A stretch of 64,000 nt of DNA from Centroberyx gerrardi (GCF_048128805.1 NC_136016.1:11072176-11136175), one strand, 5' to 3'. Counted from the first letter of the stretch, positions 11,679 to 25,382 are shown. A program made the numbers and translations. Notes: generated by a model not told the origin, from the letters alone.

Positions 11679-14238
11679 GTACATATTGTTATCATTATGG
11701 GATCTTGATTTGCTGTCCCTATAGCCACCTTTTTACCCCATAATAATCATCTTGCTTGCCTCTGACTACCTCGCTAGTGGACTGTTTGCAGGGTATCAGT
11801 GACAGTGACAGATGATCCTGATGTGCATCTAATAATGTATTTGAGAGCAGTTACCAAGCCTCTCCCCAGTCAATGACACTGCCAGTAAATGTCCCCATCA
11901 CAGGCAAAGGCACAGACCAAGGCCAATGCAAATGAAAGTGTTATGACATTTTTAGTGTTTTATCTTTCGGTATAGGTCCAAACCTAACGGTTCAGCGGAT
12001 AATATAGGGGCTAATAACTCCAATGTTCATAAAACTCCTTTAAACACTTCTCGTTTGCATTGGATTTAGAGGGATCATTGACAATAAATATGAATATTCT
12101 TGACCTTATTTGCCATGCAGTGCAGCCTCACCCTGACACCGTGACAGGTCTATCTAAATAAAAGATGAGCCCTGATATGACTCTATGAGGGAAGGGTGAT
12201 ACATTCCTGTGATATGTTTGGCCTAGATCCTGATGTACCTGTCCTCTCATGAGGTGAGGGGAAACTTAAGATCATACCAGTAGCTAAACTGGTTTGATGA
12301 GCCTACAGTGCTGTTTATTATAATCCTGTTATCTGCAACTGATATGGTGGGTGAGCCCATGTTGGATCATCCTGACATGGCCACTGAGCCAGGGCAGGAA
12401 GCTAATTCTTGCTAAGGGCAAAATATTCTCCAAAAATTCATGAAATTCCTGTAATTTCAGGATTATGTGCATTAAAAATGCCTGTGGGACAAAAGGGTAA
12501 GAAGTAAATCTTATACTATACAACAAAGCAGCATCATTTCATAATCCATAACAGTTTGTTTGTTGACAAGGTTTACTGATGAAATAACACCCCACAAATG
12601 CTGGGGGGGGAAAATCACCCCAAAAAGCAGTTCACAAGCCTGCTATACTAGAAGTTAAATTCCTACCCTGTCTGCTGGTTTGCTAGTGTTAAGTATATAA
12701 GCTAGAATAATTCACAGAATTTAGGAAATAATGGTTTGATATTTCGCCTTGTGATCGGTGATCATTTGCTTTGGCTGTTTGTAGCTGTAATGATACTAAA
12801 GGCTAACTAGCAAACCTTAAAGTGCCTCCTGTTCCCATTGGGCCTCTTGCAAGCATGCTGAGGATATTTAATTTTGCCCTTTTATATTGGAGTCATCTTT
12901 GCAATTTGTCTGTGTGATTTGCAGTGCTGTTCCCGGCCCTCCAATCACCCACGGTTAGATTGACTGAGTCCCCTCGGCTGTGGAAACAACCAGTTAAAAG
13001 CCAACTTAATCACAGCAATCATTACGGTTGCTTCACGATACACTGGCACAACAGATTCTTGAACTGACAGAGACAGAGGGGTAGAGGATGAAACACATTA
13101 TTCATACCAAAAGCAGCAGTTCTAGTTCAAGGCAGCTCACCAATGAGACGAGAAATGAATGTCATGGTGGTGTAACATACAGCGTGAGGTGAGCTGACTA
13201 GGTGGGATAAGCTTAATTTCTTAAAGGGGATATTGTTAAGAAGCCAATCTCATTCATCGAGAACACAGAACCATTTCTGTGAAAAATAATAAGCAGTAAA
13301 CTCATTTCCAAACAGTTTTACAACATAGTTGAACAAACAACATAACCAAAGAAGGCCTTTAATACAATTCTTCGGAGAAACAGTTTTCAACTCCATTGAT
13401 TTTTACTGGCATTGCTACCAAATGCAAAAACGTCTGCTTCTAGTATCAAGAACCAAAACACTGAGAAAAGAGCTTTTTGTATGGACCTCCAAGTTCATGT
13501 AAATTGAGTAAGGATTTTTAAAAACAAAACATCCCTTTAAATCCATACAATTCTCCATTCAAGCATGTTTTTGTTCAATTTGATCAATGAGATGGTGTTG
13601 CTGCCTAGCCTAAATAAAACAATCCACTAATGAGCGATGGTTTTGTTATGTAGAAACCGTACAAACCACCCCTTCTGCATACTGTCTGAAATCCATTCAT
13701 TGGTATGGGCCATGTGTTTCTTATGACGAGATGTAGACAGTGGTAAGAGAGTGTAAGGTGGTGACAGGTCAGATCCATTGGCATGCATGTTCATCCCCTG
13801 GGATACAGTCAAGGCTGTGGAGCTGGCATCTACATAAGTCCTGATGTATCCATGCAACTCGTCACAACTTCAGATCAGCAAAAAACATGAGCAGTGAGCA
13901 GCATATTAATTCTGGCCTGGTCTGCCTAAGATCCTGAAGGCATTCTGTTATTATAGCACTAAATTAAAATCCTAAAAACCCACGGTAACCACCTGCTGTA
14001 GCTTCATGTCAGCTCTCCTGCTGCTGAAAGGACTAGATGAGGGATGAAACACAGAGAACTTCACAGTCTGGCCCAATAAATCTGTGTCTCTATGTATGGA
14101 AGTGGGATAACCAGGCCGGGCTACAGCAGTTTACTAACTGGCAGAGCAGAAAATAGGGAGAGATATTGCTGTCTGTTTCTAGAGGAGGCAATCAATGTTT
14201 GAAATCTTAGAGGACAGGATACTGAGTAGGCAAGTATG

Positions 14239-14332
14239 CACGCACACGCACATGCGCACACACACAGAGACACGCGCAGCTCGTCAGAAAGGGACACACA
14301 CACACATAAACGTACGCATGCACGCACGTACA
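14239..14332. repeat. Imperfect (CA)n / (ACGC)n-rich microsatellite
   Basis: A block of CACA, CGCACA, GACACA and CGCACGTACA units spanning about 95 bp, in tanc2 intronic sequence. It creates spurious open frames on both strands. Confidence 0.8.
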
Positions 14333-15860
14333 CAGCTAAAGCAATGTTTCATCTGAGGGTGTATAAGCACGTACATCTCTCATTCCCACTCTCTCTGACC
14401 CTGTGTACCGGCCCTGTGTGATGGGAAGCCAAGAAGCAGCATGCTCTCACAGATAATGTGCGTAAGCGGATGTAGCCCATCTCAGGCTCCTCCACAGGCT
14501 CGGGCATAATGCTCCACCAGTGTGTTAAAAACCACTTAAAGGCACAATCTGCGGCCCTGCGTGATGAGGCACTTTCATCCGCTCTGGTCACCCAAAGCAG
14601 CACACTTGTTTGTTCTGGTGAAAAAATAAAAACAGACACGGCTTGATTCATCTGTAAGCATATCTCGCAAAAGCCGAGCTGAATTAACACTCTCCAAAAT
14701 GGGGATCAAATGTGCCTTTTGAGCTGGATAGATACCTGTGTAAAAGGCTTGACACTTGGCACAGAGTTACTACCTAGCCCATGTCATTAAATATGTAGGT
14801 TTAGCTATAAGCCTTGCTTGAAGAATAGTTTCATTATGGCATAGTCTTGGAAAAACTAGAGTTATGATTATTAGAGGATTATAGCCTAAGCCTCCTCATA
14901 CTACAACTCAAAATTCCCTATCCCAGTACTAATCTAGAACTAATTAAAATAATTTTGAAATCACTAAGCCCCATCTCAATTTTTAAACATGAAAGAAATC
15001 CAGCTAGTGGCAGGTGGGCAAGTTCCCCCGCCACCCCCTTTTTTCTGAGCGCCAGGCCTGGACTGAGCACCACCGTGACCCTCCATTAATTACACAGCTT
15101 ATTTACAATCAATAAAATCCCCTTTAATGGGGCTAGCGATGGCAAAGGCCAGTGTTGCAGGGCATCCAATAGGATTAATCTCATGTTTCTCCTGACCGCC
15201 AAATTAAAACTCGTCTGAGAGGAAGCCACACAGACACAATTACAGAATTACACGAGTGAGGACACACGTTTCCCATGGGAGTGCGCTTATTGTGATTACC
15301 TATAACGCAGATGTTACAACGGTCAGAAAAATTAGTTAGGAGAAAGCGGAGGGAGGTTTTTATTTGAGATGGAGGAAAATGTACTTTTTTTCTCCAAATG
15401 TCCGATAGGGCAATTACTTAGCGCCCACCCATGAAATTAAATCTATCGGAGCTGAATGAATAACCATATTTCATATTAACATCTCATCTCTCCTAAAAGA
15501 CATAATAAGAATCTGCCACAATGAGTGACTAGGAGTATACCCATGAATGAAATACAGCTCTGCTTTGCTACAGACAGAAGGAGAAGACGATGCCGCCCAA
15601 AGCACTATGAACCATCAACAGTTGAAGACTGACAAGTGGCCGCCGCCCAGAGGGACAGACGTTTCCCGGAGCAATTACATTAAGATCCAGCGGTTTGAAT
15701 GAGAAACACGAATGTCAAACCCTAATCAAATAAGAACAGTGGCAGAGAAAGCATTGTTTCAGAATGTTTATCCTGAAACAGCAGTATAATTGTAGCTGAG
15801 TCATCCATAATGCATTGATTTTCTCCACTTGTTCCTATTCACCGTCTGCTTCCAGGGTTC

Positions 15861-15886
15861 AGAGAGAGAGAGAGAGAGAGAGAGAG
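15861..15886. repeat. (AG)n microsatellite
   Basis: Thirteen AG units followed by a run of G. It lies in non-coding sequence. Confidence 0.95.
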
Positions 15887-16349
15887 CGGGGGGGCAGACA
15901 GACCTGCTCATTAAAACAGAACATTCTGCTGCAGAGGTACGTCTCTCACTGCACAGCAGACAAAATATACACACACGCACACAAATACGAAAAACAGGAC
16001 TCAAGCTGGAAGCTATCACAGTCAGAGCCTCCTCCCTCATCTAGCCAGTGCTAGACGCCCTGCAGCATTAGACAGGGATAAATCACACTCCCATCTCCAG
16101 TTTGAGGATGGCCAGGGGAGCGGGGTTCCATAAATCACACTGATATCAATAAGCGGAAGTGTCAGGGCCCGGCTCACGAGGTGAGAGGTGCGCAGGGCGA
16201 TGCAGAAACCACTTAAGGTCGCCGGTAACAAAGTTTCACTCCTGCCCCGCCGTAGATTATTTATTAATCTAGATTAATGCCTCTGCACTCATTGCTTTGC
16301 AGGGGAAGATGGTGATATCTGTATCACTGTGCACCATGCAAGGGCATCA

Positions 16350-17090
16350 TCAGTCACAGATGAGGCAGTTTTGGTTCGGAGGGTGGCTACGGCTGCTGTC
16401 TGTGTAAAAGCCCTCTTTCCTTTTTCCATTAGGTCTATGTGGAGTACAATGCATGTTTTCAATCGCACTTAACAGCGTACCTTTAAAATCTACTGTCACA
16501 TAGCAAAGACCAATTACCACTGTACTCTTACTTAACATGTGAGCTGTGCACTAGGCTAATGTGAACGCACCACCATTGGCCCGGGCCCCAAAATGTCAGC
16601 ATTAAAGAGCAAAGAAAACACTTTGCACAAGTTTCATGTTCCCAAGAATGGCTGAAGGCAATCAGCCACAAATGAGGCATTTTGGGTTCTGAAGATGGCT
16701 AACATCGATTTCTGTGCAAAAGCCCCACACCCTTTACTACTAGGCTTATGTGGAGCACAAATTATGTTTTCAATTGCAGTTAACAATAGTCTACTTCTTC
16801 AATTTGATATCTTGATACCAGCTATGTGCACAAAGACAGACATTTATGTAGCATGTTGGAATATATGGAACTTCTGACATTAATATCACTGAAGTGTGTG
16901 ATTGCTCAGATTAAACTATGTCTACTGTCACATACCCAAAACCAAATAGCACTCTACTCTCCCTTGACACATGAGCTGTGCCCTAGGCCTATGTGAGCAT
17001 ACTCTCAGTGGCCTGGGCCCCAAGAGTTCAGCCCTAAAGAGCAAAGAAAACACTTGGCACAAGTTTCAGGTTCCCAAGAATGGGTGAAAT
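16350..17090 (+). repeat. Diverged tandem duplication (units of about 305 and 430 bp)
   Basis: Unit 1 (about 16350-16656) and unit 2 (about 16661-17090) align along their length. Shared landmarks are CAGATGAGGCA-TTTTGG, TGTGCAAAAGCCC, TATGTGGAG-ACAA, TTTTCAAT-GCA-TTAACA, TCTACTGTCACATA, CATGAGCTGTG, AGAGCAAAGAAAACACTT and TTCCCAAGAATGG-TGAA. Unit 2 carries about 110 extra bases (roughly 16800-16915). The amount of mismatch suggests an old event. Confidence 0.85.
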
Positions 17091-17272
17091 TGACACGTTC
17101 ACATACGAGGGGACCCTCTCTTTGCTATAAGCTTCCCATTACAGCTAGGCCAATACTGCGTATCTCTGACCTTTCAACCTAATGCTACAAAACCAGGGCC
17201 AGCAAGTTTAAAGTTACTGAGTTGTGGGTCTAAGTAGGGATGTCCTCTTTGCTAGGCTTCCATTAAAATTAC

Positions 17273-18161
17273 TAAGGGTGCACCAATATGTTTTGAGGCC
17301 GATACCAATACCCAATATTTTCCCACCCATATTGGCCAATACCAATATTTTTGTAAGAATTTTAGTGTAAATACAGGTGTAAAATAAGTTAAACTTTTCA
17401 AACATGCCTATCTTAAGATAATTAAGTGTTTCTTTTAAACAAAAGACCATGTTAGTTTTATTGTTGCTAATTTGACAGTTGCATTAAAGGGTAACTTCGG
17501 TATTTTTCAACCTGGACCCTATTTTCCCATCTTTTTGTGTCTAAGTGACTAAAGGGGACAGCAATTTTTGAAATTGGTCCAGTATTGAGCGAGATCGCTT
17601 CAGCCAGCAGCCGTGAAACGGGCTGCAGTGTAATCCGACGGGGCAAATCGCTTTCGCTTGATCCGGTCTGTGTGTAACCAAGTCTCGCTCAAGTCTTGCG
17701 AGAGTTGAGTTGTTGCAGGAAGTTACACACAGACCGGATCAAGCGAAAGGAAAGAAAAACATTTAATTTCTCTGTAGGGTCCTTTCCATAATGTTGTCAG
17801 GGTAATAACAATCTGAGCCTGTCAGTGGCAAAAACAAGCACTTTTAGTGGACGTACATTGACGGTGCGATTTGCCCCGTCGGATTACATTGCAGCCCGTT
17901 TCGCGGCTGCTGGCTGAAGCGATCTCGCTCAATACTGGACCAATTTCAAAAATTGTTGTCCCCTTTAGTCACTTAGACACAAAAAGATGGGAAAATAGGG
18001 TCCAGGATGAAAAATACCGAAGTTACCCTTTAAGTGTCACACTCCTAGAGGCAAGAATGGCAATTCCACAATTGGCCAAATGGCGGCAGTAAAAATAATA
18101 TCGGACCGATACAATATTGCTTTTTGAAGCTGATACTGGCCAATATATAGGTGTATCCCTA
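17273..18161. mobile_element. Non-autonomous hAT-like element (889 bp) carrying a nested MITE
   Basis: An identical 8-bp direct repeat, AAAATTAC, flanks the block at 17265-17272 and 18162-18169, which is the target-site length of hAT transposons. The left end reads TAAGGGTGCACCAATAT and the reverse complement of the right end reads TAGGGATACACCTATAT. Both continue into related GGCC-GATACCA / GGCCAGTATCA text, so imperfect terminal inverted repeats are present. No transposase frame exists. About 343 bp belong to this element; the rest is the inserted TTAA element at 17488-18029. Superfamily is inferred from the 8-bp duplication and TIR style. Confidence 0.8.
17488..18029. mobile_element. TTAA-flanked foldback MITE (542 bp)
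   Basis: The element begins AGGGTAACTTCGGTATTTTT and ends with the reverse complement of that sequence. It is bounded on both sides by TTAA (17484-17487 and 18030-18033). The left arm (17488-17650) pairs with 17866-18029 with few mismatches. A further 28-base arm segment (17651-17678) pairs with 17722-17749, so the right arm is split by about 116 bases of other sequence. TTAA target duplications are known for piggyBac and Kolobok transposons; which one mobilised this copy is not decided here. No coding capacity. Confidence 0.88.
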
Positions 18162-18953
18162 AAAATTACTAATACTAGCTGCTCAGGCAAACTAGGGCTT
18201 ATTGTGGTTCTTCATCTGCACCACACCAACACAGCCCACATATAGCCAGGAGAATTATTATCTGCTTTGGTTGTGTCATCGCCCTGTGGGGAAACAGAAG
18301 TCCTCCCACACAGGCCAACTGGCATGCAGTTTCATTATCAAATCTATGCCCAGTTTAAACCAGCTTAGGCCTATCTCACCCTCTCGTTCAATGTTATTCA
18401 AAGGAACCGACTGAAATAACATGTCAGCCTTTATCAGAGTCAAAGAGGAGCCAAATGAAAGAGAACATAATTTATTGCCTTTTATTTCTCCCTGTTTGTT
18501 TTTGAGGATGTCTGGGAAAGACCACATAATGGGATGAAATACTGTGAGCCATGTAGGCAGGTGTAGAAAATTCCCCTGGCCAGGCTGAGGAGGGAATAAA
18601 TCATCTAAATGCAGAAGAACCTATTTATGTTCTCAGAGGTGCATAACCATAGTGTTTGAAAGTTCAGTTGTAGTCTCATTCAATGTCTTCTTCATCTCTT
18701 CAAGAGTGGACTTGAAAAATGGCACAGGATGCGAAAGCAGGCATTTGTCGTTGGTTAATGAAAAAGCATTTTTTCCCTGGCAGACATCGACAACAGCAGC
18801 ACAGCCCCGATTTTAATTTGTTGTGAATGTGCTGCATTAGTGCTCCCCTTCCTCTTTGTTTGGATGCTGCTGTGAATAATAATGGCAGAGACTGTGTGGA
18901 TGAGCAGCAGTGCCTTGTGTTGTAACCTCACCAAGTCTTGCCAAAGAGCAGCC

Positions 18954-18999
18954 AGAGAGAGAGAGAGAGAGAGAAAGAAAGAGAGAGAGAGAGTGAGAG
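18954..18999. repeat. (GA)n microsatellite
   Basis: Mostly GA dinucleotides with a GAAAGAAA interruption and a GTGAGAGTG end. Non-coding. Confidence 0.9.
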
Positions 19000-21900
19000 T
19001 GTGTCTGGAGGAGGATGGAGCCGCTGAGCATCTTGCAAATTATAATGCTCGGGTATTGGTACCATTCTACTAACATAACCCCACCCTCAGTAAACACTAG
19101 TAGGTTCACACATGAAGAGGATTCTCAAAGTTTCCCATTTTAACAAGAAGTAAAGCTAGATGATTACGCTAAATGTCAAACAGTATGTTAAATATTTTAT
19201 TTGTTATCTTAGGGAGAGGGATGGCTAAATCAGACAGTCAGATTAATTCCTCTGACTGCTGCTGCCAATCCTCCCTCCACTCCCTTTCTTCATCCTGCCA
19301 CTTCAAATAAGACCTCACTGCTACACCTACTGGCCATTTGGAAGTGCTGCTGCACCATCCGCATTGACAGAGAGCAAAGGTGCCAGGAGTTATATTAATG
19401 TAATAATAAATCCAAACCTAATCTAAATCATAGCCTTTCATCTGCGTTGCTGACATATGACACTGGCACGTCCATCAGCCAGTCCACAGAATACACAGAG
19501 ATTTTGTTTTGCATAAATCCTATCAGAGGTTCCCATTTGTATGCCTCTAGTACCCCATCCCTGTTCAAACAAATGGGCCAGAGCTTCGGGAAGAAGAATG
19601 GTTCCATGTTTGACAGGCGGCTTAAAGGTGCAAATAGAGTCATGACATGAGGAGGGAAGGTCATTCTCCAGAAGGCCACTAATGGCAGGTAATCAACCTT
19701 GGCAGGAGAGCACATTTGCATTGAGATGGAGGCATTTTAAATCAGCCACTGACTCTGGTCTGGCCAGGCGTTGAAATTAAATTCTTGGAATTAAACAGAT
19801 TGGGATGCTGTAGCATCTCCTGCTGCCCTCCACTACCCATTTGCCTATTAATTGTGCCTTATTTGCTTCAGACTGAAGCAGATCTTCTTTTGTGCTGCAA
19901 GTGGCATTTGACAGATGCAGAATCAGTCTCAGATTTTGTTCTCTCTTTCAGCACACATACATGAGACATGAAACGGGGTAAATAAACAACAATCTTTATG
20001 AAGTGCAAGTTCAGCGCCGAGCCAAAGGGCATCTAAAATTGAACTATATTAAAGCATAACATGGCCATGATAACTTCTCATAATATCCTCCCATATCTTG
20101 GCTGGGCTCAGCTGTCACATGGGTCCAGTGCCAGCCTGAAGCAGAGTTCACACAGAATTGTAATTGTCACCCCCACCGCCCACCCTGTCAGACGTGGGTC
20201 TGTCTGCCTGACACAACTTGCCCTCAGATCATACCCAACTGGCTTGGCCACTTTGAGGGCACCATCAACTGGCCAACTAGCATAAACCACCATTGGCTGT
20301 CATTTCCTGTCCATGTGCGCAGCCCCAATTAGATTCATTCTCTTAAAATGCTTGACCACATGTCTCTCAGTCAGAGGCCTGTGCAGAGCTTGTAGTGACT
20401 TTGTATCTCTGAGCAGCAGAGCCAGATGGAGTGCTGGACTTCCTTGCCTGGGGCTGTTGTGTATCGAGTGCTGCCGAGTGGCTGATAGACTTACCATGGC
20501 TTCTAAGCTAAGTAAAGCCATAGGGGACTCTTGGTTTGGTTTCCTTCATGAATCAGCAGAGAGTTACAAAAGGTCTAGGTTTGAAATTAACTTAAACCAA
20601 CTTACAATAATACTAGAGGCACTCCAGCAGTACAGGATAATATCTGATAGTAGAAATCCAGTTAGGACAAAGGTTAGCCAAGATCAAGAAGCAAGTAAAA
20701 TTTTCAAGCAACTGTTAATCTGTTGATGGTCACTATGACATTTTGAACAGTCCACACAGAAGCTATTTACATGTTCCTTCTCCATCTAGATCTTCAATTT
20801 TCCATTGGTTGCTCTGCGAGACCGCAACAGAAATAGACTAACTGTCTTCGGCCGTCAGGTGAAGGTGAAAGAAACAAGGGCGAGTTTCAAATTTCTTCGC
20901 AAAAAGGAGCTCAAAGAGGGTACACGGTGACATTTGCTATTTATGACATCTACAGATAGCGCTGGTGACGTCAACAAACCCACAAGGAGTCTATGTTCCC
21001 TGCAAACCCCAAAGCCTGTGGGCATAGAGCCATCAGACATTCAGGGGGTGGGTATGGATTCAAAACCGCAGGACAAGAACAGCACAGATCAATAAGGTAT
21101 TGCAGTTCCACCAAACAGCAGAAGAGAGAGATAGAAAGAGACGGAGTGGCTTTGATATGTCAAAAGGGCACCTATAATGACTTTTGGTACCGACTAAATG
21201 AGTTTCTGCCCACAACTGGGCCTCCTGGCACTCGACTAAGACAGAAAAGCAGGTCCAATTGTCAAAAGTGATTGTTTACAACGGTTTGGTTTTCTATTTC
21301 GACCGCGTCTGGGGAAATAAGCGTGCGTATTACACTGGCATGGATACAAGCTGGATTTCATTGAAGGAGAGGCACACTGACGGAGAGAGGAGATGAATCT
21401 CTTTTCTGTTTTCTGATGAATAATGCATTGCTCCAGTCCTGTATCACTATGTAACCCTCCATCACGTTCACATTCACTCAGTGCGGAACTTCTCTGTCCA
21501 CTGTGAATTAGCAGCACCTCTCTAATCGCCTCTTTCATCTCATCCGCAGACAACTTCTGCGGGAGTTGTGTACACCTTTAGCATGCAAATGACTTATTAT
21601 ACAGTGAATAAAGAGGCAGTGACAGGTTCCAGGGAAGCACTACAGGTTTATTGTGTAATTAGTCTTGCTTGTGGAAAGCAAAAATGATTTAGGCCTAGAA
21701 CCAGCTTCAGTGCTGTCATGACAAATGGGATGTGTGCCCTTTATTTATGTTTACTGACACGTATCTCAGGCTTTAAAATTGCACTTTACCTTTTTCATGC
21801 AGTCTCACCATTTATTTAAGAGCCAGCTATACAATAGATTTAAAATACCACTCTGTTTAACAAAGGGCAATGATACTTTCAGGGTTACTATTTGTGACTA

Positions 21901-24900
21901 TGAATCCATCTGGATGTGAGGAGAGAGTGTGAGGGATGGAAGGGAGCGTGGGTGGGGGGAGAAAACATCTTAAATTACTTGCTCTTCCAGTCCAGCCGGC
22001 CACTCGATTGCCGTCAGGCTGGACTGACGTTTGATTGAAAGCGCAGACAAGAGCATGGGAAAGGGAGACCCAATTAGAGTGTTAGCTGACCACTGACCTC
22101 TGATGGCGATTTGACGGCCAGGCCCATTATATCAATAAACGTCTGTTAGATTCCAGCTGCCATCACACCATGTGCCAATCACATGGCTCAGGCACAGAGT
22201 GACGGAACAGTTTACCCACACACTCACACCCTTAAACAACAAACAGTGCCATGAGGCTGGCTTCCAAGAAATAAAGACTGGAAGGATGAGAGCATGATGA
22301 GTCTGAAGATGATATTAAGTCTCTCATACAGATGTTGGCAATCATCCATGTTCTTTTCACTTCAGTAGCAATGCGCCTCAATGGCCTATAGACATAGCTT
22401 TTAATTGAAAGATTTTTATCATTCATGAGGCATTGAATTAAATGACTTTGATTGTTTTCATGTCACGTTACAATTATTTGACTCTTGTGATTAGGACTAA
22501 TCCACGGTGGTGGGCTGATGAGATTCTGTTGTGGAAATTAATGAGCTCTACATAGCGCACAAGAAACAGCATCTTCATCCCATCTAATCCCCATTTCATT
22601 TCAGTTAAACAAACCCAATGTTATCTAAATAGGAATGCCACATCCTGTCCTGGGTGATAATGTCTGCAGGACAGCAGTCAGACGTGGCAGTCACAATGCA
22701 TCTTCAAACAGGCACGTGTCCGTGTGTGTGCACGTGCGCCTGTGTGCGCTCACATGCGAGACGCGTGAACCTTTCAATCAGATAAAAAATGATTAAGATG
22801 GCAGTGAGACGCTACATGCCTCTGCCCTGGCCAGTAAAGGAACTCTTCAGCCGAGAGGGCAGAGATATGATGTCGTGCAGGGTCGCCTCCTGTCCTTCCC
22901 CTTTGCCGAAGGTCACGGGCAGACAGATGAGAGCCTGCCTGCAGCCAGGCTCTATGCCGTCCACATAAACAGGCTGAGCCGAGCCCTGCCCACAACAGCA
23001 AAAGAGAAAGGCTAGGCTCTATTGCCCTCTTGAGACAGACTGTGTCAGCCTCACACACACACATGCACCTACACTGGGTGCTGAAAACGAAGGAGTGCAG
23101 AAAGAGAGAGAGACGGGCAGAGAGGATGTGATCATATAAGCAGGGAGAAATAGCCAAGAGTTAAGTCAATCAATGACGCTGACCAGATCCAACTACTGAT
23201 ACAGGACAACACATATTTGAATAAATTACACTTTCAAGAGATGCGAGGCTGAGTTCAGGCCAGGCAACAGTCAGCTGGAAGGCTGTAGGTCAAATGCAAC
23301 CTATATAAAAGTGCTACCATCTTTTTGTTACTCATTTTTGTTACACAAATCAGCAGTGTACCCTTCATCATGAACAAATTTCATATCACTAGTGCAAGAT
23401 AAGACTGAAGCAACACAAATGTACATGTTGTGGCATAATGACCAAGTGATTTTCTGTGTGGTTTCCTATTACATTTCCCCTGTACGGACCGTCAATCATG
23501 CCTTTGATCTTGTTTCACAGAAGATCAGACTAGAAGGTGAGCATGTAATCTTACACAAACAGGCTTAAAAGTGGAGGGAGTTTGTTAATGTTGTCTGCTT
23601 GCTGCTTGGTCTCATTACTGGACTGTGACAGACAGGCTGCCCAGGAGAAAACGCCCTCATAATGGACCCCTGCCAGGCGCTGCGACCACAAAGTAATTAG
23701 CAGGGGCCGCCACGTGTGCCACTCTGCCCTCGCTGTGAGGAGGAAAGGTGGGATGCTGAAGGAATATGGCCACTGAAACAAGCACACAAATCTTAAGCGT
23801 CTATTGGTTCAAGGAAGTCTGGATGTCTCTCCTAGTCTGGTCCTAAAAGTCTGGAGTGGAAGTTTATCCTGGTCCTCTATCTGAACAAACCAAATCAGTG
23901 AAGAATGATCCATTTTATTTCTGGATCTTAAGTTGTTGTTGTTTTCGTTGTTATGGCTCTTTTAAGCGTACTTAATATCAAACCCACCTTGAAATCCAAA
24001 TTTCCTCTTGATGGACAATGAAGCTTGGAACAGAACTGAATTGAACTGAAAAGGCCATACATCCTGGGAACCTGACCAGGGGGGACCACCCTTCTACAAA
24101 TTCATAGACAATTCAATCCCCTGTTATCACCAAAACCAAGTGTGCTTGAGTAACACTGTGGTCGCTAGCATCTCTTTTAGTGTTTTAATCTATTTATTTG
24201 ATTCTGGGGGAGGGGGAGGCAGCTGTTGGCTGGGCCCAGCTGTCAATGACGGCTGGCAGAGATGAGAGGGGAGGAGTGAATTTGAACAAACCTGTGCATA
24301 CATGGTCCCAAAGGAAGCTCAGTTTAAAGAATTCCCTCAGAAGCCCAGATGATAACCGGATGGCTGTGTTTACCTCTGCGTCTGTGGCAGATTTGCCATC
24401 CCATACATCCATTACTTGTGCTAAAAGCTGTGATGAAGATGAGGAATGATTCACTGAGCAGAACGTGGCCTAACATGACAAGTCTTTTAAGAGTTTGCAA
24501 TATACTGTAAGGGGTTTGGAAATATTTTTTTGAAACTAGGGTCCACATGCCCAACTTCCCAGCCTACAGGTTACCAAGAGCATTTACTTAAGTTCAGAGA
24601 TGGCCACTGATCAAGCTGTTGTTATCTTATTGCACTGCCTTCAGATACAGCATAACACATCACACAGGTGTGGTTAGACTAGGGATTGAATAGATTATGA
24701 TTTATAGGCCAACAGTGTAGCCATGAATTTAATTTGACAAGGGTTTTTTTTAGATGGGAAGTGGAAAAATTTCCCAATTCTGACAGGGGAAAAATTAATT
24801 CAAAACAATTTCTCACTGCTAGCCCATATCTTATACCCCTACAATTATTATGCATGGAGTGAAATGAGGAAAAAAAATGGAAAATGTGATGGAAATGGGA

Positions 24901-25382
24901 GTAGGGCTCAGTCTAGACTAGAACGCAGATTTGCTTTTCACGCTGTTCACGCCTTGTTATTTCTCAAACCATGCATTAGCTAAGACTGATTTCTGTGCCC
25001 TTCATTTCCTGTGTTGGAGCCTGGCTACTGTGTGGACCTTGTAGAGCATTATAGAGACGTCTGGCACCGTTCTGCTTAATGATATGTCTTTATGACAGAC
25101 CACTGAAGGAGCCCAACCTAGGCTATATCTTGCCATTAAACTGAAAGCCTTTAACTATACTAGCCAATGGATTTTTTGCTTAATGATTTCTACAGCATTC
25201 TCTGCCATAGGAGAATCAGTCATGTCAATGTTACAAGATCTGTTCTTTTGCAAATGGCGCATAGATATTACCAATGAAAACAATGCTTAAGCCGTTAACA
25301 TGATGGCCCTCTGTCCAACAGTGCACCTTGGTCATAAAACGACTACATAATGCTGTAGTGATAAGCCATTTTTTGGCCAGAA

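Noticed and set aside
14121-14333. Frames in the CA-rich region at 14.2 kb
   Set aside because: They are translations of a microsatellite on both strands.
20313-20726. 137-codon plus-strand frame
   Set aside because: No family resemblance and no exon signals; probably chance.
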